64,000 nucleotides of DNA from Sphaerolaimus hirsutus (taxonomy: Eukaryota > Nematoda > Chromadorea > Monhysterida > Sphaerolaimidae), in the NCBI GenBank assembly GCA_964036195.1, contig OZ038455.1, positions 8,139,855-8,203,854 of the forward strand, in the 5' to 3' direction. Position 1 is the first letter of the stretch, and each line of letters opens with the position of its first letter. Under the pieces are notes generated by a model. The model did not search any database. It saw only the letters and a program-made list of their open reading frames with translations, and was not told the origin of the DNA. Positions 35,001-40,734 of the stretch are shown in pieces. Position numbers and translations under genes: made by a program.

Positions 35001-37224
35001 TAGCGTGAGGGAACTCTTCGTGGGGTCGTCTTAACACTGTATCCCGAGACTCGTTGACATATGACATCCCTGGCTCGGCAGTATATGCTGGGGTGGCTAG
35101 GTCAGACATCCGGCCCCGAGAACCCACAGAATCACCAACATCACTACACGTAACACCGTGGCGGCTAGTACTGGCCCATTGACCGACAGGGCGCGCGCGT
35201 TCCCTACCGTCTAGCTCAAAGAAGCTTTGCTGGTTAGAATTGCCGCGGCGGCGAGTAACCACACCTAAGGATGAATTATACTGCAACATATTAATATCCG
35301 CGGCGTGAACCATGTAATTATCATTGGCATCTGGCGTCGTGTGTGCTCCACTCAGTGCAGCAGGGTCAGCCATATAATCGTCAATAATTTCGAAAGAATT
35401 GAGCGAGTCCTCAATAAACACTGTTTGAAACGATTGGGCCGCAGACAAGGTAGTGGAGCACACATGTTCCAAAGCTACATCCGTGTCACAAGTAGAGTCA
35501 TCTAGAGTACTAGGCTGGCTAGCTGCCAAGTCCACACTGTGCTCAAATTGACCGTGACCCACAATCCCAGAGGCGTCGGTCTGGCATTTTAGTGAGTCAC
35601 TGTCAATTGAAGCATGCGATGACAAGCTCCATTCAGTTGAAAACTCAAGATCATCAGAAGACCCTGATGCACCACCATCAGCTGGCAAATACGAATACTG
35701 GCCAGCTGCCAATTCCACATCATGCTCGAATTGACATTGGTCCACAATCCCAGAGACGTAGGTCTGGCATTTTAGTGAATCACTATCAATTGAAGCACAT
35801 GATGACGAGCTTAGTACAGTTGATTGCTCAGAATCGTCAAAGGACCATGGTGCACCATCGTCAACTGACAAATATAAGTATTCATAATCAAACGAGTCAT
35901 AAGAGTAGTCAGTGGTCACGTATTTTTCACATGATTGACATAGCTCTGGCTCAACATCAAAAGTTTCGAGAGTTTTGAATTGACAATTGACTGACGCGGG
36001 ACATGAAAGGTTTTTTTGAAATTTCAAAATTCGTATCAAAAATCGCCGCCAGGGCATGGTGTACCGTAGTTTCTCAAATTTGGAAATTTGACTCTGTTGC
36101 ATCATGGGTGGGGCAGTGTGCCAAGAAATCAAACGGTAATAAGCGCGTGATACACATTTCAAACGCTCGAAACGCTTACGCAAAAGCCAACATTTGTGGT
36201 TCCAGTATGTGCACGGTAGCATAGGGCTAAGCTGAAACACTACGCCCTGTACGCGTGGAGGGTGGCTATGTGTGCGGTGTGAAGGGGGGGTAAAAGGGGA
36301 ATGCAACACGGTGCCGTGACCCGAGGTGGGACCTCCAATATAATTTAACGGACCCCCGGGTACTACAACCTTATCCTTATAGGCCAAATAGCAACACCTT
36401 GGACAATGTCCACTTCCGTCAGAACTTTCAACGATGCGCTCATGCAGCTCATCCTGCCTAATTACGCCAAATGTACAGCACCTAACAGGGGACTTAGTTA
36501 CCTTTTGCACGTGTGGAACGACAAACGATGGCAACATGCCAACATAATGATCGCACAATTCCGACAATTCAACAAGCGACATAATGTCCACTGGACGATC
36601 AACAATTGCCCTACAAGCCCTACGCTTGGCGCGTGCGCGGGAATTCTGTCTGCCAAACTTCACCAGCTTGGTGCCTTTCGACCTAGCTACTCCGAAGGAC
36701 GTAGGCTTCTGAGCTTTTCGGTCTACTTGGTTGCCACAGCTAACAAAGTCCGGTCGCGCAAATTGCAAAAGCTTGCGGCGAATGACGTGCGGCTGTAATT
36801 TCCCTCTCTTACCCACCAAATACCAAAGGTTTCTAGGCTGCACAACTTTCTTCAGCCTTTCAGCGGTCTTCTCAAAAACACCACAAATTCCGGGCTCAAT
36901 AAAAGCTGGCTCCATGATCAAGTGATCAAACAACCACTGCTGAGAAGCATCACAAATCACTTCACCATTGAGCAAAACAGAATCAATAACGAAATCACCG
37001 GCGCCCTGAACCTTTTCCGCATACGTGGCCCTTCGCTGAATTTGAAACACTTCCGACACGGGTTCAAAACTATCAAAAACAGGGCCCACTTCCAAATTAT
37101 CAACCTCCCAGAAACCTTCAGAACTTGGCGCATTCTCAGAAACAGAAACAAGACTCGCCCACGCTTCGAAAACCGACAATTGAACATCACTCGAATGCAA
37201 GCAGATAAAAGCAACTTCCATCAT
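26023..37224 (-). CDS. Gag-Pol polyprotein, 3733 aa, starting inside the 5' LTR
   Basis: Single uninterrupted ORF with ATG at 37224 (AAAC before it; a second ATG follows at once) and TAA at 26023. Residues 1-295 lie in the LTR, then the frame runs through the primer-binding site. Residues 296-1580 match nothing I know and include acidic and Ser-rich stretches. Then: gag capsid-like about 1590-1760; two CX2CX4HX4C zinc knuckles at 1905-1918 and 1942-1955; aspartic protease DTG at 2295-2297; reverse transcriptase about 2690-2900 with D2782 (LDLASGY) and YLDD at 2844-2847; RNase H D2992, E3034, D3059, D3102; integrase zinc site H3330, H3334, C3364, C3367; integrase core D3397, D3455, E3491 with 35 residues between the last two; GPY module at 3632-3634. 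No chromodomain and no frameshift between gag and pol are seen. Four dispersed hairpins are translated in the internal part. Confidence 0.96.
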   Translation of the reverse strand: MMEVAFICLHSSDVQLSVFEAWASLVSVSENAPSSEGFWEVDNLEVGPVFDSFEPVSEVFQIQRRATYAEKVQGAGDFVIDSVLLNGEVICDASQQWLFDHLIMEPAFIEPGICGVFEKTAERLKKVVQPRNLWYLVGKRGKLQPHVIRRKLLQFARPDFVSCGNQVDRKAQKPTSFGVARSKGTKLVKFGRQNSRARAKRRACRAIVDRPVDIMSLVELSELCDHYVGMLPSFVVPHVQKVTKSPVRCCTFGVIRQDELHERIVESSDGSGHCPRCCYLAYKDKVVVPGGPLNYIGGPTSGHGTVLHSPFTPPSHRTHSHPPRVQGVVFQLSPMLPCTYWNHKCWLLRKRFERLKCVSRAYYRLISWHTAPPMMQQSQISKFEKLRYTMPWRRFLIRILKFQKNLSCPASVNCQFKTLETFDVEPELCQSCEKYVTTDYSYDSFDYEYLYLSVDDGAPWSFDDSEQSTVLSSSSCASIDSDSLKCQTYVSGIVDQCQFEHDVELAAGQYSYLPADGGASGSSDDLEFSTEWSLSSHASIDSDSLKCQTDASGIVGHGQFEHSVDLAASQPSTLDDSTCDTDVALEHVCSTTLSAAQSFQTVFIEDSLNSFEIIDDYMADPAALSGAHTTPDANDNYMVHAADINMLQYNSSLGVVTRRRGNSNQQSFFELDGRERARPVGQWASTSRHGVTCSDVGDSVGSRGRMSDLATPAYTAEPGMSYVNESRDTVLRRPHEEFPHATSSPCLSIQSPSRPPTSVCDLSTPVKPPPSNPTNSPQPQPSTGPVRQHRELLTNNQSEIDTMISPLQQACEPTKLWDHLKPSDQCIGDVLQPFEKLLSELDPEINKLDQLLFDLATVTSSDPSQQTTLDNVTSALMTLRTWSQAMLPFRGSLQDSIDRTLSVHLKPRVDSLAGDLQSLLSNFCADANALTKPPVDVSTLAQRQANQQVLAASDPGPARPQSRAYPVQCALAFVQSVLLVSAQSARDWTTLRSQIQSKSTAGVFGLENKGVSQTVRAAALRSLTEAWVYLDVHRTGFSTYMPLLGTLPETARYAMAQFHGCIAEGIRLNHAFADILPEIKRQVNGPVARKTRKELLAHLGNTLDSARDLLCRLENLDFAQYNALCVMHIGRVSDRCTPQKCRLVCQNLLNNIGFGLDWLHQLRGKTPVPTPKPQPSRVLEPHQSAHQPSMYTTPLNRSISTLPPAWNNVLVAHLMSPDPMRRLATHQWPPDPSIKVQTDPPRIVLTDLSMHAWVEPVGPEFSVGPVAELDVKTTWVGRILPTVGIMDTPWAIIDPRNTDLVRAYSKLLIAAYFESEYIFQLVFRYGWFPDSLLTAFQRCAFLVQKLVDTLDRSIKHGETVGITDTYPLPEQYHINGRFLYKLASDARRDYTQVGANYNKLARRYGAVPVHTTPMLPIDRNNRFEHSRRRLQLPTAQNAHSQMVRVTNSGSYDANVDMIQPDDVGTRDNQYDFLLSHQGYQQPDSAGGAPVPAAVQAPQRLYHTGHQHTGRLSVPPAHPSSSVAPTSALDQLKSEMDQKYANMRDQMEAMNANMRALLDQRRAQSRAQPQVSQPNVSNDPPSTTTSSDEDLAKRIKKLKMLGCPMFSGKASVDVGQWLAQFTAKCRICKIASDEERALTLAAVLEHDAATLCYGQPQEVQTSFTKLESALKAHFGQAKHVLATCRAITLMNWKPNDTIDTVRRRLMTESAQLKNVNHSERELRMIEGFLHALGQHNSELRQLVELNSAALESFDKLIQHAKVAQQSLENRKLEQDRSAKDTEFKRMRDELSQLRQQMSSARMGDNRQQLGGGMLAGQRPMFRPPMDMRQNPRFAFPPPQAQPSAQPPFNAQRMPFRPQRDIPPMRLPPAVQGPRFAPRPTVDVGPPVVAIDKPGRQPPNAYKSYFCDKCKMSGHTTEECGRRATGPTSSGPAPAQTPREPLKCFKCNKPGHFSRECPENTPAQNVNELYAQYDIIPDDQIGYTDLQDDLVDGVADPNDLQGYYNEYPSETMHQYQYDYSDMVPPETDALAEEENDVRVNFLGSCPELYNHSDSTPISYFDVCVTQWVDTSTTEPKGAAPKCQAYVPGTARALSDSVTGRRPTVSFCKTLTGVPQVDHVCDSIPHLSIPEIRIQSCEPDQTSALAVTTQKSQAYAPGIRDIAGTDDLEHVVLGSPKTVQAPTQTSTWTPSINMFRPINPATHTSVVAALDLSTSDAGRETCRDRRKYYWEQLSPDLGVKRMEYQCNAAQVVVTEPLGARLQSGKMTRPKHTVRDLITPSIYHRAVIQGVGPYLVLADTGAELSAIPVSLLEQIESLSGKCLDRRIFQLEKPLVCKGYTGHKHTLLYSIQLTVSIGTETRRINFAISFEGTQCIIGIGDYAKFWFLPICPGACMTRPVMHSNKRYLIPGDEPCLLYEGEIPYVDTGLRTGAIAKSGENIPEAIERVQSSNIYTVGSLLEPYLAPKTDVNRLCSSSPVPYFSPSKGTGAVGVVATENWVCPPRSVSYVPAELTGDPQEILTTVLFSPHAHFSEHFENTLLPLENGNELFVPFANHSDKEMVLFACQSLGWAEEVVVEPTNDFHMNELAVEFADVWWQTVQTPLCKALCEANLASTHVEPPEDPVITAQSPPETRLHQLGKILDEGVLSHLPLEKQQVLRDWLLERHHIFSLSDFDMGDTGDIIYHPIETGNSPPIQQKVRRLAIGLRKEVERQVQLWLKLGIIEPSVSPWASPIVPVRKKNGALRLCVDYRRVNLVTKRDCFALPNCADLIDMAGLVHPQYFSSLDLASGYLQMRIDPRDIPKTAFTSHVGLFQYKFMPFGLVNAPASFSRLIANVLAGLDPDRVHFYLDDVLVCAETEERMYSLLDDVFARFDRYTLKVGIKKCEFFKERVNFLGCVLTREGIEMQQSKITTIQNYPVPVTTKEIRRFLGMCSFYRRWVEGFSFITRPLHLKIQGAKTTWDDECQAAFEELKKRLVEGPILAYPKEGRPFILHTDASRSGLGAVLSQMDDAGRHRVVAYGSCALKGAEKRYNTTELECLAIVWSLKYWKHYLTQQEVIIVTDHRTLTWALENRSENPRLDKWYVFLMAYQPKIIFKRGSENSVADALSRIAESVNFHKWTEDHLQGKFDPEEVPAGICPLSTFTDKWQAHPSNQPEPDLSEYSAVEITKISDEIHYEWHPPLGVGHIQSLDNIPHPANQDRTPKANTPSIFEAKSTPIERFNMTGKDVDVIRDAGLTIDGIVGSTLESVAEETQKFWQRIIKGQEDDPDTQSIKLFLTTRQYTKHARFNTWLDRNYTGFCVAHDVLWFMGNASRRACLVVPIEITSELCERFHSWGHPAGLKLSMWLRIYFWWFTLTMDAHRAVDKCLECATRTGQGRKRLNPLTPISVVAEPFFRIHMDVLKMPMSQNGYQYVLVLQDAFTKYPCAYALRLKDAETVAYHFMQFVSDHGVPRVLVTDNGSEFCNAILHGLTQFWGTDHRKTTVYRPQANALVERFNRTLLDMLAKMCTLRPTDWDEWLAPALYWYRAIPHASTGESPHFLATGRDMPLPGDTSFLETSQLVYNEHPKYHERIVQYTREAWKIAKELIDLAQAQQKVQYDKKCKPLTFEVGQRVWYLAEGVVTGPAYKLARPYIGPYRILELKGKTAKIKRIDQCDAAAIRVNLDKLLPVKDSVASGAIWTGRALRKVREVPLESELPTHDVSGEKADAGVTPGDKPLSDDGMVLRSGNRVRANSK
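30745..30799 (-). other. Dispersed hairpin 18 (inside gag-pol ORF)
   Basis: CCAGG, loop GGCGTAGG, CTTGG. Arms CACG/CGTG and CGCG/CGCG. Translated as QKSQAYAPGIRD. Confidence 0.78.
30948..31015 (-). other. Dispersed hairpin 19 (inside gag-pol ORF)
   Basis: CCAGG, loop GACGTAGG, CCTGG: the only copy where the G-T pair is replaced by G-C. Outer arms CACTGAG/CTCAGTG are perfect, with a GCGCG/CGCGG inner part. Translated as PKCQAYVPGTARA. Confidence 0.85.
35544..35610 (-). other. Dispersed hairpin 20 (inside gag-pol ORF)
   Basis: CCAGA, loop variant GGCGTCGG, TCTGG. Outer arms pair 15 of 17 (AATTGAC-GTGAC-CAC facing GTG-GTCAC-GTCAATT). Translated as LKCQTDASGIVG. Confidence 0.83.
35724..35796 (-). 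other. Dispersed hairpin 21 (inside gag-pol ORF)
   Basis: CCAGA, loop GACGTAGG, TCTGG. Outer arms pair about 15 of 22. Translated as LKCQTYVSGIVD. It is the tandem partner of hairpin 20, about 183 bases apart. Confidence 0.75.
36310..36337 (-). promoter_or_regulatory. Candidate primer-binding site
   Basis: One base inside the 5' LTR the transcript reads TGGAGGTCCCACC and onward. Starting with TGG, the complement of tRNA CCA, is the normal layout. TGGA implies a U discriminator base, seen in some tRNA-Thr, but I cannot match a particular tRNA. The site lies within the gag-pol open frame. Confidence 0.6.
36680..36723 (-). other. Dispersed hairpin 1, 5' LTR copy (inside gag-pol ORF)
   Basis: Identical to 10367-10410. 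It is translated as part of the LTR-encoded N-terminus. Confidence 0.75.
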
Positions 37225-37892
37225 GTTTCACAAATTAGAATAGAATTAATTAGATCCACTAGCTGGAATGAGCCGATAGATTAAGTAGAGAATTAGTTGC
37301 ACCGGAGTAAACTTGAATTACACTAATTGGGTTTCTCGAATAACGTTGCAATTTAAAGTTTCCAAAGTGTTTAGATATTTCCAATTTACCTTTCCACTTT
37401 CCAAATCAGAGCATTAACATAAAAATGACTAAATAACACTCAGGGTCATATAAGCTAAACCAGACAGGTGAGGATAGCAATACGGTACACTGGTAAGAGA
37501 CCACACAAGACCAGGTACTTAAGTCCTAGCTTGGCACAGCACCACTATCAAAAGTAATCTACGACGACGTAGCACAACTGTTTGGGCCCTTACGAAAGCC
37601 TAGAGCGAGTCAATAGGTGTACAGCCTACTTCAGCTTTTACTACGCCTAAAACAAGTCCACAGAGGTCCAGACGTACAGTAAGCATCACAGATGGTGGGT
37701 TCTCCCCATACAACACCCTATCTTAGCTATACCGGCAGCTCCGTGTGGCCACTCCTGCCCCTGTGAACCTAAATGTCACCGTGCAGAGGGAAGAGAAGGC
37801 CTATGCCAGAGTTAGCAGAGAATGAATAACCAAGGGTAGGCTCATTTCAGCTGGTAAATCATTGACTTAGTAATTAGAAATTGAATTGGATA

Positions 37893-37929
37893 GACTGATG
37901 ATAATCACTGGATTGGGGCTCTCTTTTAT
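37893..37929 (-). promoter_or_regulatory. Candidate LTR core promoter: TATA-like box and initiator
   Basis: In transcript sense ATAAAAG (37929-37923) lies 33 bases upstream of the A in TCAGTC (37898-37893), which fits the arthropod-type initiator TCAGTY. Predicted start is about 37896, giving a U3 of about 1.74 kb and a 5' UTR of about 672 bases before the polyprotein ATG. The same pair recurs in the 3' LTR around 11583-11616. This is inference from motif and spacing only. Confidence 0.5.
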
Positions 37930-38734
37930 GGGTTTGAAGTGCCCAAAACTGGTTTGCAGCTGGGCGGAGCCAACCAATCACGAAAGTGCATTCGAAAGTG
38001 TACCGAACATAAGTGACTTCAGCTGAACCAAGCCATGTACCACAAGGGTTACTTTTTTAATGGAACAAGGGGATGGTGACTTGACATTCAGGAACACCTT
38101 TCTTCTGGCACTCAGCCAGCTAATGAAACCAAACTTGGAACTGTGCCAAACTAGAAAGTACAATACCTACAGTAACCTACCGAATGTAACGCACAAACTA
38201 ACAGCTTACAAGTGCCTAAACTGAGCGAGACTCTCCAAAACTAAACGTGATACCATTAGAAACATGCCAAGTAAATCCACAGCTACTCGAGAACGGCAAA
38301 CAACTGCAAAAGGACCAAAAACACAAAACAACCGTGTTTGCTCAAACGTGAGCTCGTCCAGGCCAGCGTACCAATCGACTAACGCGAAGTAAACACAAAG
38401 TGCAAAAGTGCAAACACAGAAATACGTGCGAAACACAGAAATAAGTACAAACATAAAATTACAATCACAAACACATGCAATTATCACAAACTAAGGGGGT
38501 TAGGTGGGTAAATAAGTGCACATAAATACAAATACATACACAATAAATCACATACCGCGGCACCTACCGCGCACCTACTCCCTAAACCTACTCCTACACC
38601 CTACAAAAATCACAAAACTCCTCCCTGTGGCAGCAGTGGCTACGGGATATGTGCCAAACTACACACAAAAACTGCCCCCTTTTGGCATTCTTCCAACCTC
38701 CTTTACTAAATTTTAACCTAAGGCACATATCCCT

Positions 38735-38804
38735 CCAGAAGGGTTGACCCGTCTCTACTCCGAAGGACGTAGGCTTCTGGAGCTATCGGGGCCCTCCCTT
38801 CCGG
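38735..38804 (-). other. Dispersed hairpin 2, 5' LTR copy
   Basis: Identical to 12422-12491. It is upstream of the predicted transcription start, so in the genomic RNA it would be present only at the 3' end. Confidence 0.75.
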
Positions 38805-39348
38805 TGGCCACTCCCACCAAGAACTCTGAGCGGCCGAAGTCTGTCGCTCCGCGGACGTTCCCGGCGGCCACGCTGTCGACGCTCGCTGGGACTGGGTAGG
38901 GGGTGACTTTACAAGTTTTGGGTGATAAACTGTCGCCAAACTACGGCGGCAGCGCTTACCCCCCTTCGAAATACGTCTGGTGCCATTTTCGGGAAGTTGG
39001 CACTCGGCCAAAGGTGGCCGATTCAACGCTCTACAAAAATGCCCAAAACCACCCAAAATCCCCCTCTCCCGGGCTCCGGCGGTCGGCGGTCGTTGAATGG
39101 CGGCGGCGCGGCGCTGTCGCGGCCGTCGAAGTCGTTTGCCGGCGCTCGTTCGGTCGCCACACCCGAGGAACACAGTTTTCGCTCGGCGCTGCTTTTCTTT
39201 TTAGTAAAAGCGCCGTAAGTTTCACAAAATTTAGGTTTCATTCCCGGGGATGTCGAATGACGTCACCCGGCCTTTTCACGACTAGAAGCGGCTAATTAAG
39301 CCGTTTTGCCAATTAAGACCGGCGGCATAGCGCCATCGATTTACCGTT

Positions 39349-39425
39349 CTATGGTAATTCGCGCTTAATCACCGTCCCAGAGGCGTAGGTCTGGCACTTT
39401 GGTGATCTGGCGCCAATTACCATAG
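39349..39425 (-). other. Dispersed hairpin 3, 5' LTR copy
   Basis: Identical to 13036-13112, in U3. Confidence 0.85.
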
Positions 39426-39573
39426 TTGGCGTCCGTTGCGCCGTAAGTTTCCTATAAGTTAGGTTCACATATGGCAACGTCGTAATGACGTCACTTGGCC
39501 CAAAAAGGGTCAATATGGCGTCCCCGGCGACTAAAGCGCCATACTTAGGGTTTAGTAAGCGTTAATTGACGCT

Positions 39574-39616
39574 GGGTCACCGTCCCAGAGACGTAGGTCT
39601 GGCACTTTGGTGGCCC
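39574..39616 (-). other. Dispersed hairpin 4, 5' LTR copy
   Basis: Identical to 13261-13303, 21 bases from the outer LTR end. Confidence 0.8.
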
Positions 39617-39637
39617 GCCGCCAGTTCTCGCATTACA

Positions 39638-39641
39638 TCTG
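39638..39641. repeat. Target-site duplication of the retrotransposon (right copy, TCTG)
   Basis: Matches 10022-10025. It is followed at once by GTATCATG, the target duplication of element D. Confidence 0.88.
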
Positions 39642-39649
39642 GTATCATG

Positions 39650-40545
39650 TCCATTTCACGTTGTTCCTACGATGGATTAATACAATGAAAATTCTGGCGA
39701 AAAACAAACAAACAATTTGTCTCTTCAATAAGTTCCCCCCTCAAGAAGTCTGATGAGTAAAAAAATCCACAGGGGACTCATCGAGGATTTACGATATGTT
39801 ATTTACTAAGTCACACGGCATACTTGACTGGATAATTTCTAGGTTCAATGGAAATCGATGAGAGATACAAATTGATAATCACCGTTGTGATGATGCAGCA
39901 GAATGGCGCCGGGCTGCAGTCTGTTCGAGTTGACGAGATTTTGAAAAATGCATTTCTCGGTTTCCTCCATTTTGCAATAAATTTCACAGCATCGCTGCCA
40001 AATGTCACTGGGATCTGGACACCGACCAATGTGCCCATGAATTCTACATGAATGTGCGTTAGTCTGGGCCTGGGGCCTCTCCCAGACAGTGTAGAATGTC
40101 CTGTAAATGTCATTTTTGACTGTACGTTTGACATTTTACAGGGCTTTTTTCACGGCTTTCACACCTTGCAAGTCATTTGACATTTTACAGGGTCTGGAGG
40201 TAGCAAAGAATGCAAAGAATGTTCAATATCAAGATACAATTATGTAAATACAATCTTATTAAATTTAAGATGAAAGGGGTTCATCAGTTGAGGTTTTAAT
40301 CAGTGTTAATGAGGACATAACAAAACAAAATTTTGGACATCTGCCAACATTGAACATTTTTATTGTTCCTATACAAAAAAACTCATATTTACCTTGCAGA
40401 ATTCTCTCTACTGCGCTGCCACTGTGTTTGGTCTATTTTACTATTGATGAAATGTGATTTCATTGACATTTGAATATTGATGTATATTTTACTGAATGTT
40501 GTCTCCACAAATTGAGGACATGGACAACTAGTTTACTGACATTGA
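39650..40545. other. Intergenic between retrotransposon and SHMT 3' end
   Basis: No gene recognised. 40080-40200 holds TGACATTTTACAGGG-type words of the repeat family also seen in the SHMT introns. Confidence 0.45.
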
Positions 40546-40551
40546 TTTATT
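40546..40551 (-). terminator. Candidate SHMT polyadenylation signal AATAAA
   Basis: AATAAA on the minus strand about 184 bases after the SHMT stop codon. Assigned by position only. Confidence 0.45.
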
Positions 40552-40734
40552 AATTCAAAATGCGCAAATGAACGTGTGGAATTTTGGTAGAGTTTGTAAA
40601 AGGCACGGCATGTGCAAGGACCATCAGAATGCATCAATATCAAAGGCACCAAAAAGGGTGTAACCCATACGGAATGAAACGAAGAAAAATTCATAAAAAA
40701 AATCTGAGGACATCTTATATTTTTAGCTCAACCC

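Larger units (their letters stand above)
35544..35910 (-). repeat. Internal 61-codon tandem duplication in gag-pol
   Basis: Two adjacent segments share SIDSDSLKCQT, then SGIV, QFEH and LAA, with acidic and Ser-rich text between. Each unit includes one dispersed hairpin. Part of the upstream acidic region (LYLSVDDGAPWSFDDSE) resembles the same unit. Confidence 0.75.
10026..39637 (-). mobile_element. Giant Ty3/gypsy-type LTR retrotransposon, 29.6 kb, minus strand
   Basis: Order in transcript sense: 5' LTR (39637-36339), primer-binding site, gag-pol polyprotein (start inside the LTR at 37224, stop at 26023), about 2 kb leader, second ORF with NADAR domain (24010-17198), a hairpin-rich 3' region, polypurine tract (13390-13373) and 3' LTR (13324-10026). 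Integrase lies after RT and RNase H, the Ty3/gypsy (Metaviridae) order. All core catalytic residues are present. One LTR mismatch was noticed in 3.3 kb (12136 G versus 38449 A) and the target duplication is intact, so the insertion looks recent. At 29.6 kb it is several times the usual 5-10 kb of the group. No env-like gene and no chromodomain are seen. Confidence 0.95.
36339..39637 (-). repeat. 5' LTR (3,299 bp)
   Basis: Direct repeat of 10026-13324 at a constant offset of 26,313. In transcript sense it begins TGTAATGCGAG and ends AAATTATA, so the 5' end is a standard TG but the 3' end is TA, not CA. It carries four copies of the dispersed hairpin, a TATA plus initiator pair, and the first 295 codons of the gag-pol ORF. 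Confidence 0.95.

Noticed and set aside
36310..36337. Naming the primer tRNA
   Set aside because: The TGGAGG start hints at a tRNA with a U discriminator base, but the rest does not clearly match a tRNA 3' end I can vouch for.
10367..39616. The dispersed hairpin as a twister or hammerhead self-cleaving ribozyme
   Set aside because: The transcript side has CTAA...TGCCAA, slightly like twister, but it lacks the twister CCCAAGCCCGG and terminal loop partners and is too short. No CTGATGA/GAAA hammerhead core accompanies it; the CTGATGA at 24961 is part of a copy-specific arm.
10367..39616. The hairpins as a CRISPR-like array
   Set aside because: Spacing is irregular, flanks are self-complementary and not spacer-like, and the setting is a eukaryotic retrotransposon.
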